Source: Neoceratodus forsteri (lineage: Eukaryota > Chordata > Ceratodontiformes > Ceratodontidae). Taken from it: a stretch of DNA of 64,000 nucleotides. The stretch lies in contig CM028129.1 in assembly GCA_016271365.2 (NCBI GenBank), forward strand, positions 462,224,501-462,288,500, written 5' to 3'. Made by a program: the position numbers and the translations under genes. The notes under the pieces are model-generated. The model was not told where the DNA came from. It made no database searches and saw only the letters and a program-made list of their open reading frames with translations. Shown piece after piece: positions 31,569 through 41,840 of the stretch. Each line of letters begins with the position of its first letter. Position 1 is the first letter of the stretch.

Positions 31569-32400
31569 TGCCATGTATATGAGGTGCGGAGACACTCCAC
31601 ACCCTTTGTACCCCCCGCACAGGATGCACTGAAGGGAGGAATGCAGCCTCCATGCACCCAATCCTCAACCTACATGGACATCAATGCACAGGGGGTGGGT
31701 GGGGGGCATGTCAGCACTACGCGGCATGCACAAAGCCACGTAGTGCTGCACACCGGGGTGCATAAGGGGGCAACTGGTATACCTGGGAAACACTGCTGTA
31801 AGGCCCCTACACACCCCATGCATATGTCCTACATCAAGGGGACCACTGCCTCCACATCCAGTGGCCACCAGCCCAAGCACCCAGCTGAGCCCCCACCATC
31901 CTGGTTTATGCCAACCCCCCCCACACACACACACTCATGTGGGCACCAGTCCCAGGACACATTACCCCCCGCCTCTGTGGTTCCCCACCCCCGATGGTGT
32001 GGTGGACTGTTGAAGCCCCCACACACACACACTCACTGATGGCACCCCCCCACCCCTGTACCTCTGCGTCTGATTGGAGGCACCACACGGCTGGCGGCAC
32101 TACCTACCTCTCACCTCCACGGCCGCCGGCTGTGCGGACATCCATGGGGGAGTGCAGCCAATGTGCCCCCCATCCACATAAGAGATCTACTGTTGGTCCT
32201 GGAATGGGCATCCGATGGATACCCGCTTGGGTCCGTGACTCTGCCTCCGGCCACCTCGGAGAGTGCTGCGCACCGAGGGGGGGGACATGCCCATGGACAA
32301 GACGTGGTCATTGGTGAATACAGGTGCTGCGCATCTGTCTGCAGGTGCGGAGCTCTGCGGGTGCGATACATGTCTCGGGTGTGTAATTCCTGCCCATTGG
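31569..32400. repeat. GC-rich repeat related to the element at 43621
   Basis: The segment is G+C-rich with C and CA runs (31915-31935, 32018-32035; the two blocks are themselves similar, spaced about 100 bp). The part at 31690-31765 matches 43740-43820: both have a GGGGG run, CAGCACT, GGCAT and AGTGCTG arranged as a small hairpin. ORFs on both strands are compositional. Probably a non-autonomous element. Confidence 0.55.
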
Positions 32401-34204
32401 AGCATAGGTCCCATTGTTTTTTTTATTTAAATTGCTCTTCAGTGTCTCTTTTAAGGTAATGTTTTAACCTCATTTTAAGAGACTAAAAATTAAAGTTAAA
32501 TGTTTTTTAGTGTTTTAAGTTTCAAGCTTGTCCTTTGCGATAATCTCAGTAGACTTAATGGGCCTTGTTTTGTCTTCTTGACTCCTTTTTGATGTTAAAT
32601 TTAATTGGTTCCTGCAATATAAGTTCTGCTGTACAGAGCAGTGAGCTGCTAGAACTGATAGAACTGATTGAATTGGATACTAAATTAATGGCTACAAACC
32701 GATGTATGAGCTGTCACAACATGAAGGTATTTGATTACAGCCTTTTATAATAAATATTGAGGGTTTTTTTTTATACATAGTTACTGAGACACTGAGGAGC
32801 AATTACTTTTATAGTTTTTTTTTTATACTTCTTTTAGGCTCCTGGTTGTGGTTGTGGCCTTAAAGTCCACCCACTAGGGTGTGGAGCGCTTGTAATCACA
32901 TTTTTCAAGAAATATACTGCTGGGGTGTGGTTGTTAGCAGTTTTGTAAAAAAGACCAACCAATGAAAAGTGTGTCTGGAAAAGGGTGACAGCCAGTTTAA
33001 TTGATACAATAAGGTACAGTGGTGCTTGTCCATTTAGATTTTAGGATAAATCAAAGTAACTGATAATAAAAAATATTTAATAGGAAGAGATATGAAGCAG
33101 AGGCATGACAATAGATAATATCGTAATAGTGTAGGATAGGGAGAATGGCTTGCCCAATAATAGGTGTTGCACCTATTCCCAATTTTGGCCTACTTTCAGC
33201 CCTCCACCTTTCCCTGCAGCAAGTGGTACAGCAGGAGTGAATAGTAACCTTATCTGAGATGCCTGACAGAGCCTCCTGCTTTCTTCTTCTTTTATTTTTT
33301 CATTTAGTATGCTTTTTGCTGTAGTGCCAGATCTCTGAGGGTTCAGCCCCCAGCTCCCCCAAACTTTGCCCACCCCCATGACTTACCTGGAGCAATGATC
33401 CACCCAGGCTTACCCCCTATGGGTGGGACTGTTAGATGGCATGGCCTCCACAGATGACTGGATGAGAATCCCAATGAGAACACCTCTGGAATGGCATCCC
33501 TGGCTTACCCCCCCAGTAGGGGCCAATAGATTGGGTTGTATTGGCAGAAACTTGTCGCTCAGTTGCCGGCCAAGTGTCCCAGTGGGCAGCACAGGGCTGG
33601 AGAGGTGGGGCATCATGGACGGAGCTGGGTGCTAGTTTTTAGTAACAGTGCACTCCCTGGGAGTTGTGGCATGCAGTGATGTGAGGCGCAATGCTTAATG
33701 TCCAGCACACCTACCTGACAACTCGGCTCCAGCAGCTGTATTCCTCCCAGCCTCCAGCAGGGATCAATCCAAAGCCTAAGATGCCAGTTGCCTGTTCCAC
33801 TCCTTCGCTGTTCCACTCACTGGCTGGACAGGAACAAGAATTGGACACGTTAGATAGAAGTCCTGTCACAGTACACTTGTTAAACGGCATTAAACATCTG
33901 TCGGCTCCTCTTGCCAATTACACACCTGATTCACAGAGCTTCCTGAATCTACTTAGCCCCAAGATTAAACTCCTGAGCTAGTTTCCCCATACTAACTGTT
34001 ATGAGTTTTTATGACAAGTTTAAAAGTGCCCCAAATACTACCTACAAATCTTTTTTTCCTTCCCACTTACCCTGCTATTTTCAGTGTGAAGAGAAATACC
34101 AAAAAATATAAATATACCTTTATGGTAAAGCAAGGTGCTTACACTCTTCTCTATCAACAAAGTCTGTACTACCAGACAGAGGTTCTTTGGGTTTGCTTAG
34201 TGAT
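32401..34204. other. No gene seen; possible trace of a CR1 ORF1 start
   Basis: About 1.8 kb without clear features. A plus-strand frame at 32565-32750 ends in ELIELDTKLMATNRCMSCHN, which has a CX2C pair reminiscent of a CR1 ORF1 start, but it is too short to support. The rest shows only short chance frames. Confidence 0.35.
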
Positions 34205-34315
34205 GGGGTCCAGGGTCTTTATATGTGTGGAGGTGGTGTATGGGCTACCAACATAGGGGAAGGAATCGGACAGGGTTTTGGAGGGGACTATGGGCAAAAT
34301 GGCAAAATTGGGGAC
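34205..34315 (+). mobile_element. CR1 endonuclease fragment
   Basis: About 110 bp match 36165-36265 of the CR1 downstream at high identity, including GGGCTACCAACATAGGGGAA versus GGCAACCAACATAGGAGAAG and GGACAGGGTTTTGG. It is a separate scrap of the same CR1 family lying just upstream of the larger copy. Confidence 0.75.
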
Positions 34316-34639
34316 AGGGATCCTACCTGGAAGGATAAATGTAACTGAACTCATACTCTCAAATGGTAGACCATAACTGGGAATAGATGCAGCTCCCTGT
34401 CTAGGGTAGGAGTATAAAGAGATTAAGGAGGGAATAGGGAAAACGAATAACACCATATCTAGGGTAAGGGTATAAAGAGGAAAACTAATAAGGTCCTTTT
34501 AAAAGAATAAGGGGAAAGCTAATTACTAACCTACCTATAGTATAGCAACAAGGGGTAAATCAAAAAAAAGGGGAGAAACACCCAATTTGGGATAAGGGCA
34601 TAAATTATTTTTCAGATCATAGAGGGAGTACACTTGGGA

Positions 34640-35098
34640 ATGATGGGAGTGGTGCAGTGCAGTGTCTGTGGGGTGGCATTATTCAAGGAGACCTTCTGGA
34701 GACTAAGGTGCTGCCCCATCTGTGTGCACCTCTCTGGGCTGAGATAGGAAGTCTCTAAAATATGGGCTGAGCTGGCTGGGATTCAGGGGATCTCTTCCTC
34801 CAGTCAGGGTCCACCAGGTCCACCACTGTTACCACAGAGGGTGCCAAGAAGGATGGCTGGCTGGACTCTCATGGGTTCCAGGAGGGTGGGAGGTGGAGGG
34901 AAGGGGAAACATCCCTCAGCTGGTGACACTACTCAACTCTTTCCCCGCTCTGATGGAATGGGACTTCTGGGACAAGGCACCCATGGTAGTGGCAAGGGAG
35001 GATGTGGGGGTCCTCTAGAGTGGAGGTCCCAAGATAGGAGGCAGAGGACCCCAGCTGAAGAGGAGGAAACAATTTCTGGTGTGGGACGCAGTGGTTAG
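34640..35098 (+). pseudogene. CR1 ORF1 N-terminal Cys-rich domain and linker
   Basis: Translation of 34650-34747 gives VQCSVCGVALFKETFWRLRC then CPICVHLSGLR, two CX2C pairs as in the PHD-like or zinc-ribbon domain that begins CR1 ORF1 proteins. A stop follows at once. The next open frame (34841-35098) is a Gly/Arg/Pro-rich linker. Such N-terminal zinc domains are thought to bind nucleic acid or proteins; the exact role is not known. Confidence 0.65.
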
Positions 35099-35099
35099 G

Positions 35100-35580
35100 G
35101 GTGTAGTTTTGGGAACACCACAGGAAGGGAGGAGGTAGGTGAAATTCCTACCTGCTGCCTCAGCACAGAGGGATGGAGAGCGGATACCTAGGATTGCTAA
35201 GGTGGCACGGCAGAAGGCAGAGCTGGATGTCATTGCCCATCTGTAGACAAATGACCTGGTGGGGTATGCATAAGAGGTGGTACAGGATAGGTTTAAGGAG
35301 CTGAGTAGGGGCCTGAAGCAGGTAGCATGCACAATATTGGCCTTCAGTGAGGTGCTACCTGTGCATAGCTGTGGGGAGAAGAGGGAACACCACACAACAG
35401 TCTTCAGCGACTGATTGAAGGCATGCTGCAGATGGCAGAGGTTTGGCTACAACAGGGACTAGGGTCCTTCCTGGAGGGATAACGGTCTGTATAAATGGGA
35501 TATCCTCCATCTATCCAGGAAGGGGATGGTAGTCCTGGGTGGAAAGTTTAAATGCCATTTTGATGGGCATTTAAACTAGC
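35100..35580 (+). pseudogene. CR1 ORF1 esterase (SGNH-like) domain
   Basis: Conceptual translation shows VVRGVVLGTPQEGRR where the catalytic GDS block should be (GDS changed to GTP), then AELDVIAHL, a stop and TNDLVG (GTND block), TILAFSEVLPVHSCGEKRE and KWDILHLSRKGMVVLGGKF, the last block with Asp-X2-His. Loss of the Ser of GDS and several stops mean no activity. It is the second of three esterase remnants in the window. Confidence 0.7.
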
Positions 35581-35869
35581 CAAGGGAGAGGCATAAGAAA
35601 ATAAGGGAGACAGTAAATGATCCTCCCCCAGAAAATGGAGCAGCAGTGAAGAAAAGCCTAGGGGAAATAAATTTCCCAGGCGTAGTTGGGAGTAGGCGCA
35701 AGGGGAGAGGGATGGGAGGGTCGAGAGGTGGATCTATGGCTGAGAAAAATACTGGGGAAGGTCGACAGAGGAGGATAAATAGGGGAAGGACAGAACCTGG
35801 AAAAAGAGAAGGGTAAAGGATGGACTCAGGAAGGGAGGACAAAGTAGGATCTGACAGGAACGAAAGAAG

Positions 35870-36752
35870 TGGAGAGCCATGTGCGCTAATGCAAGGAGCC
35901 TAGGAAACAAAATTCCTGACTTTGAAGTTACCATTGTAGAGGTGGACCTGAATCTGGTGGCCATAACAGAATTATGGTGCACCATCAGCCACAGCTGTGA
36001 GGTGGCCATACTGGGATACAACATGTATCGAAAGGATAGGGCAGGGAGGAAGGAGGAGGTTGTTTTATATGCAAGGGAAGTTATAAAGGTCACAGAAATT
36101 CAAGGACACAGTAAGGAAAAGAAGGGGCTGGTAGTTCTTGGGTTAGCTTAGAGAAAAGGTTCGGGGCCTTTATACACACGATGGTGGTATATAGGCAACC
36201 AACATAGGAGAAGGAATTGGACAGGGTTTTGGGGAGGCCATAGGCAAAATGGCAAGCAATGGCGAAGTAGTAATGATGGGGGACTTTAATTTGCCCGATG
36301 TAGACTGGAGCATCCTGGCCACAGCTACAACTAGGAGCAGAGTGATCCTAGATTACCTGCAGGTGTCATTTGTAAGGCAACTGGTTACAGATCCCACTAG
36401 AGATGGGGCAGTGCTGGATCTGGTACTTACGAACAGGGACAGCATTGCAGATGTCACAGTGGGTAGCCCCATGAGTGCAAATGATCATCCTACAGTGTCG
36501 TTTGGCATATGGATTGAACAGGAGAAAAAACACACTAGGACAAATATTCTGGACTTCAGGAGAGCAAATTTTAAAGAAATGAGAGGCTGCCTTAGGAAAT
36601 TCCTTGAAGGGGAAGATAGTGAGAGGGTGGATGCACAACGCAAAAGAATAAAGCAAGGAATAGCTATGGTAAATGGCAAACTGTTTAAAGGTAGTAAGCA
36701 AGGTGAAGAGAAGAGAGAGGCTACTGTGCTTCTCAAAGAAGATGGCTAAGGC
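35870..36752 (+). pseudogene. CR1 endonuclease
   Basis: Frame 35879-36151 encodes CANARSLGNKIPDFEVTIVE, LVAITELWCTISHSCEVAIL and GYNMYRKDRAGRKEEVVLYA. After a frameshifted zone (36150-36249), frame 36249-36749 gives VVMMGDFNLPDVDWSILATA, DPTRDGAVLDLVLTNRDSIA and SPMSANDHPTVSFGIW. The Glu (TELW), Asp (GDFN) and His of the DH pair are kept. The domain nicks the target DNA in active elements. Confidence 0.85.
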
Positions 36753-38030
36753 ACAAAAAAACAGCATTCATGAAATACAAGGAGACCCAAACTGAGGTGG
36801 ACAGAGAGGTATATCTAGAGAAATAAAAGCAGGAAGGAAGAAGGGTAAGGATAAACAGAGACTCAGACTGAGGAAAGGATCACCCAGGAGCTCAAGAATG
36901 GGGAGAAGACTGTCTTCAGGTATGTGAGTGAAAAGAAGAAGGCAAGGGGTGGTGTAGTGAGGATCAGGAGACCGGGGGAGAGGCACTATGCTGAGGAAGA
37001 AGAAAAAGATACAATTTCAAATGAATACTTCTGCTCTGTCTTTACAGTGGGGGGGGGGGCTGATACACATTAACAGGCACCAGGAAGAGTGGACACAAGT
37101 CCATTTACAGAAGAGAGAGTTCATCGGAGGATTGGAAGACCTAAAGGAAAACAAGGTGATAGGGCCAGATGGGATCCACCTAAGCATACTAACAGAACTG
37201 AGCATGATGTTAGCAGCCCCTTTGGCAACTTTATTTAGCACCTGACTGGAGATGAGGGGTAGTTCCAGAGGAATGGAGGAAGGCTGATGTGGTCCTTCTG
37301 CACAAGTGTGGCAGCAAGGAGAAGGCTAGCAATGACAGGCCAGTTAGTCTCATATCAGCAGTGGGGAAATTAATGGAGTCCCTGCCGAAGAAGAGAATGA
37401 TGGAGTGCCTGTAGACATATGGGTTGCAGGACCACTAGCAGCATGGCTTCATGGGGGGGAGGTCATGTCAAACAAATCTTATAGATGTCTTTGGTTAACT
37501 AGGGAAGTGGATCGGGGAGAAGAGGGCAGTGGATGAGGCTATCCGGACTTCAGTAAGGCCTTTGACACTGTACCAAACAGATGACAGATAAAGTAACTTA
37601 GCAGCCGGGGGTGGGGTGGGGTGGAGAGCTGGGTATCTAACTTGCTGAAACATAGAAGGCAGAGGGTGGTGGTAAAAGAAAGTCACTCAGAGGATCACAG
37701 AGTGACCAGTGAAATATGACAGAGATTGGTACTGGGACCTGTCCTCTTCAATGTCTTCATAAGTGACATTGCTGAGAAACTGGAAGGGAAGATGTGTCTC
37801 TTTACAGAAGATACAAAAATCTGCAACAGGGTGGACACCCAGGAGGGTACAGAAACTAGAGAACTAGTCTAGGGCATGGGAACTGGTTTTCAAGACCAAA
37901 AAGGGCAAAGTCATGCACCTAGGGAGGGGAAACCTGGGGGCTGTGTATAAGTTGGGGGAGTTACTTACAATTACCAAGCAAGAGAGGTATCTTGAGTGAT
38001 CATATCTGATGATCTCAAGGTGTCTGGGCT
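36753..38030 (+). pseudogene. CR1 linker and reverse transcriptase, heavily broken
   Basis: The frame 36988-37245 has FIGGLEDLKENKVIGPDGIH and LSILTELSMMLAAPLATLF. Further on, shifted frames give FKKAFDTVP-like (37548-37575), LVLGPVLFNVFISDIAEKLE (37728-37785) and CLFTEDTKICNRVDTQEG near 37797. The catalytic box is FTED instead of FADD. Stops occur in every frame. It breaks off at the SINE. Confidence 0.75.
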
Positions 38031-38044
38031 GTGTGATATGGAGG

Positions 38045-38493
38045 TGTCAGTGTGGCTCAGTTGGTAGCACATCCACCTCTGGACCAAAAGGTCATGGGTT
38101 CTCATCCCACACTGAGATTGGACTTGCACCTAAAACCCTGGCATCTGAGTGCAGTATTAGGGAGGTGCTGTACTGCTGGGGTGTGCTATTCTTCAGATGT
38201 GATGTTAAACTGAGGTCTCTTCTACTCATCCTGGTGCTCTCCTGGTGGGTGTCCAGGTGGAAGTAAAAGAGCTCAGGGCACTCTACAAAGATACATTCCC
38301 GGTGTCCTGCGCAAAATTCTCCTTCCCATAAACTGGTTCATGCAATTGTCCAGAATGTGTGTGGATGTTGATGTGCGATATGGTCACCACTACACATTCA
38401 GTCTCTTCACTGCCAGTCTAGCATTGCTTGTAAGGCACTTTGGGATACACTGTGCATGAAAAATGCTACATAAATGCGGATTCTTCTTCTAGA
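38045..38493 (+). mobile_element. tRNA-derived SINE inserted in CR1
   Basis: The head has TGGCTCAGTTGGTAGCACAT (A box) and CATGGGTTCTCATCCCACAC (B box), then the core with GATGTGATGTTAAACTGAGG, a middle part and the tail AAGGCACTTTGGGATACACT, ending GCTACATAAATGCGG and (TTC)n. Head and core match the SINE at 16326-16765, but the tail is different and resembles an L2-type 3' end. CR1 sequence resumes right after with MEYIGTGISRRRREVVLPLY. Confidence 0.9.
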
Positions 38494-39150
38494 CAAGGCA
38501 AGCCAGATGATGGAGTACATAGGGACAGGAATTTCTCGAAGGAGAAGGGAGGTGGTGTTGCCTCTGTATCGCTCACTAGTGAGACTCCACCTGGAGTACT
38601 GTGTCCAGATCTGGAGGCCACACCTCTGCAAGGACATTGACAGGGTGGATGTGGTCCAGAGGAAGACTGCTAAAATGGTGCAGGGGCTGCATGAGAAACC
38701 ACATGAGAAGAGGTTGAGGGAGCTTACCATGTACTACCTGGAGGTGAGAAGAGGAAGAGGGGACATGATTGAGACCTATAAGTACCTCATGGGGGTGAAC
38801 AAGGTGCAGGAGGTGTGTCTCCTTCACAGGAGGAGGAGCATCAGAGTATACAAGCATGCTATGAAGCTAAAGGGAGAAGTTTAGGAGGGATGTGAGCAAA
38901 TACTTCTTTCTGGAACAGGTGGGGGATACCTGGAACAGCCTGTCAGAAGATGTGGTGGGGTGAAGACAGTGGGGAGCTTCTAACATGCGTCGGATAGGCA
39001 AATGGGTATTATAAATATAGATACAGGAGGAGGGACAGATATTAGTGACGAAACAGAGTCCAGGGTATAGTGATAGGCAGGGAAAACAGGGCAGACTAGA
39101 GGAGTCTACTGGTCCTTTTCTGCCAACACTTTCTATGTTTCGATGTTTAT
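38494..39150 (+). pseudogene. CR1 ORF2 C-terminus and 3' UTR
   Basis: The frame from 38494 encodes SQMMEYIGTGISRRRREVVL, PLYRSLVRLHLEYCVQIWRP, DIDRVDVVQRKTAKMVQGLH and TYKYLMGVNKVQEVCLLHRR. It is open for about 130 codons. The 3' UTR follows, with a GGCAGACTAGAGGAGTCTAC block homologous to other CR1 ends. Confidence 0.85.
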
Positions 39151-40453
39151 TATTCAAAGGGCCCTCAGAATTTGGCAGTTCTGTTCTATAGAAGTACTGC
39201 AAGTGCCCGCCTGACCATCTGTTTTCTCTTTTGGGCCTTCTTTTCTAAGGTACCTTTGGTCTAAGGGAATCTTGTCCCTGCAACACCTCTGGGGTAAAAT
39301 CTTCCTCAGGAGGGTTGTTGTGTCTTTATGGCACTCTGAAAGGGTGGTGGTCCCTGTTGCTGGGGCAGACAGAGAGTAAGCCAAAGTTGTATGCATAATG
39401 CACAAGCATTTTACCTACCACTTACCTGACTACCCCAATGGCCTTATTCAAATCATTTGCTCCCCACCTCCATCATTTCAATCCTATTAAACCCTTCTAA
39501 GCCTTCCCTGTGTTCTCTAAGTATTCCAACATAACAGCACGATGGTTGATTAAAACAAAGCTGTTTTTTATTAATTAGCAGCACTCACAGGATAATATTT
39601 CTGGCAGCACTTTATCACATTGCTTGATATGGACCTAGGGAATAAACAGATGAGATTATCTTCACCTTTACAAACCAGATTTTCTTTCTTATCAGTTGTA
39701 CCTGCTATAAACATGTTAGCAGAATGCAGTCTTTCACAGTACTTGATCTTTTGTTGGTTCAGGGAACTTGTACGAATTAAATATTGAGTCATGTTTAATA
39801 AAGTTAATGCCCACATTTAGGGCAGGGAGAAATTTGTCTTCTGCCAGCAGAATTCAGGTGCAATTTTGATTCTTTTGCCTTGATAGTTTGTTAAATTGAC
39901 TTGAGAGCTGCAGCTGGGTGTATGGCTTAGAAACTGGGAAATAAAAATTTTACCCCTCTATCTATCTGTACCTTTTTTAAAAAACAAACGAACAAAAACC
40001 CTCAAAAAAAAAAAAAGCCAGGGTTTTATCTCCTCCTGCCGCTATATTGTCTGTGTGTGTTGGGTGCATTGTGGGACAGTGGAGGACAGGCATTAGACTC
40101 ATTGTAACACTCAGTGTAACTAGCTAGCAACGAATTGTAGCAGCACAGACTATTAAGAGGGCTACTTTAAAGGCTGTTTTTTATTAAAGGTACATCTGTG
40201 AGTGCCATTTTATATACTTTTAAAGTGCTCCTCCATATCTCACAAAACTGGAAGTAATGCAACTGGCACGTCTGGTCTTCTGTATTTTAAGCTGCAGACT
40301 ACATGAGTGGAGATGAGAGCAAGACAGAGGCAATTCTGGGAGAGGCAAGCATGTTTGCCAGTGTCAGCCAGGGATAGCCAGGAGGCAAGGCACTTTGTCT
40401 TAGAGCTAAAGTAGGCAAAGATCAGTATCTCTGGTAAATGATCATAAACAGCT
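39151..40453. other. No gene or identified repeat seen
   Basis: About 1.3 kb AT-leaning sequence with an A-run at 40003-40015. No coding motif was found in short frames on either strand. Confidence 0.45.
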
Positions 40454-40790
40454 ATGGAGAGAGAGATGGGATCTGTTACTGCAGCAAATGGAGAAATTGG
40501 AATACTATATGTAGTATGTAATAAGTTCAGTCTCAAATCTACTACCGGTTTCGAAGCCTTTAGGTGTACAGAGTGTAAAGAGATTAAGGAATTCAAAATC
40601 CAAATTTTAGAGCTTGAAATGAAACTGGGCAAGCAAAAGAGTCTAAACTTATTCGAAGCACAAATAAATGTTCACACAAGCACTACACAGAACTCAAATG
40701 ATATAAGCACAAGCAGTACACAACCTCAATTGCAGGATACTGATATTCACCCATAAGGCGGGGATGGTAAAAAAAATGGTAAAAGGAGGT
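40454..40790 (+). pseudogene. CR1 ORF1 N-terminus: Cys-rich domain and coiled coil
   Basis: The frame (101 codons) contains VVCNKFSLKSTTGFEAFRCT then ECKEIKEFKIQILELEMKLG. The Cys spacing and the following Leu-heptad-like helix match the start of CR1 ORF1 proteins, as at 34650. A Ser/Thr/Asn-rich linker ends in a stop at 40756. The start codon used here (40454) is only the first Met of the frame. Confidence 0.6.
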
Positions 40791-40819
40791 CAGAAATGAT
40801 TTTGATGGGAGCTGAACAC

Positions 40820-40975
40820 TGGTAATTTTTTTCCTTTTTGCAATTCAATATACTTTATTGAACATTTCTACAAACACACTAGATAACAATTAAGATAAAA
40901 CATGCACAATAAAACATTGGTAAATTATAATTGAAAAATTAAGAGGGATAGAAGGGTGATGTCTTTCACTACAGA
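40820..40975 (-). mobile_element. L1/Tx1 3' UTR fragment
   Basis: Poly-T followed by GCAATTCAATATACTTTATT and a run of AT-rich sequence resembles the 3' end of the minus-strand L1/Tx1 at 58479 (AATTCAGTATACTTTATTAG). It is about 150 bp and severely 5'-truncated. Confidence 0.65.
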
Positions 40976-41840
40976 AGCATTTGTCAATGCCGAATGTTGC
41001 TTGCTTGTATGTGCTGTTTAGGTATTTGGAAGTGATAGTTCCATGCCTTCCTCCCAAGACATCCACTGTGTCTTTCCGTTCAGTATTCAGAGAAGAGTGG
41101 GAGGGGCAAGGGCCACAGCCGTACAGCAGTTGCCAAGGGGGTGAAGCGGTGGACAATAGTCCATTCAAAGGCAAGAGAGTCCTGCAGGAGCTCACTAAAT
41201 TGAAGGCGGACAAAGCGATGGAACCAGATGGCATACGCCCAAGGATATTAACAGAACTGTGAAGGGAGATAGCAGTACCTCTGGCAGCCATGTTCACTGA
41301 GTCATTCAACATGAGTGAACTGGAGGAGGGCACATGTGGTCCCTCTACACAAGTCCGGCAGCAGGGAGGAGGCAGGGAACAACAGGCTGTTCAGCCTCAC
41401 CTCAGTAGTGGGAAAGATCATGGAGACATTGCTTAAAGAAAGGATAGTGGGGCAGCTAGATGCCATCGGAGCCCAGGACCATAGAAAACATGGATTCACA
41501 GTGGGGACATCATGTCAGATAAATCTGGTTGATTTCTTTGACTGGGTGACAAAGGAAGTGAATCAGGGTGGGGCAGTGGACAACACTTACCTTGATTTCA
41601 GCAAAGCCTTTGACACCATCCCATACAGGAGGCCGATAAACTAGCTGGGTAGGCTGGGCATGGGGGAAAGGGTGGCAAACTGGGTTAGAAACTAGCTAAC
41701 AGACAGGAGGCAGAGAGTGGTGGTAAATGGTGTGCAGTCTAGGGACAGGGGACGACCAGTGGGGTGCTGCAGGAATCGGTCCTGGGGCCAGGTCTGTTCA
41801 ATGTCTTCATTAGTAATATTACAGAACATTTGAAGGGAAT
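40976..41840 (+). mobile_element. CR1-type LINE fragment (linker and RT)
   Basis: The translation covers STVSFRSVFREEWEGQGPQP, LTKLKADKAMEPDGIRPRIL, then (frame 41315-41644) NWRRAHVVPLHKSGSREEAG, SVVGKIMETLLKERIVGQLD, HGFTVGTSCQINLVDFFDWV and YLDFSKAFDTIPYRRPIN. It ends at GVLQESVLGPGLFNVFISNI, where the palindromic-unit element begins at 41841. The fragment overlaps in content with the CR1 piece at 43819, so they are separate copies. Confidence 0.85.

Larger units (their letters stand above)
34630..39150 (+). mobile_element. CR1-type LINE, nearly complete but decayed
   Basis: Blocks in order: Cys-rich domain (34650-34747), Gly-rich linker, esterase (about 35100-35575), endonuclease (35870-36750), linker and RT (36780-38030 and 38494-38884), and a 3' UTR ending TTTCTATGTTTCGATGTTT at 39135-39153. 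A SINE splits the end of the RT. The length without the SINE is about 4.1 kb, near that of full-length CR1. The 5' limit is uncertain. Confidence 0.85.

Noticed and set aside
31584..32317. Plus-strand frames of 151 and 126 codons rich in His, Pro and Thr
   Set aside because: They translate CA and C runs of a GC-rich repeat; equally long frames exist on the minus strand.
36249..36749. 166-codon frame as an independent host gene
   Set aside because: GDFNLPDVDW and LDLVLTN motifs place it within the CR1 endonuclease of the element at 34630-39150.
38045..38120. Possible functional tRNA gene
   Set aside because: Same reason: it is the head of a SINE with a 3' tail, inserted in a CR1.
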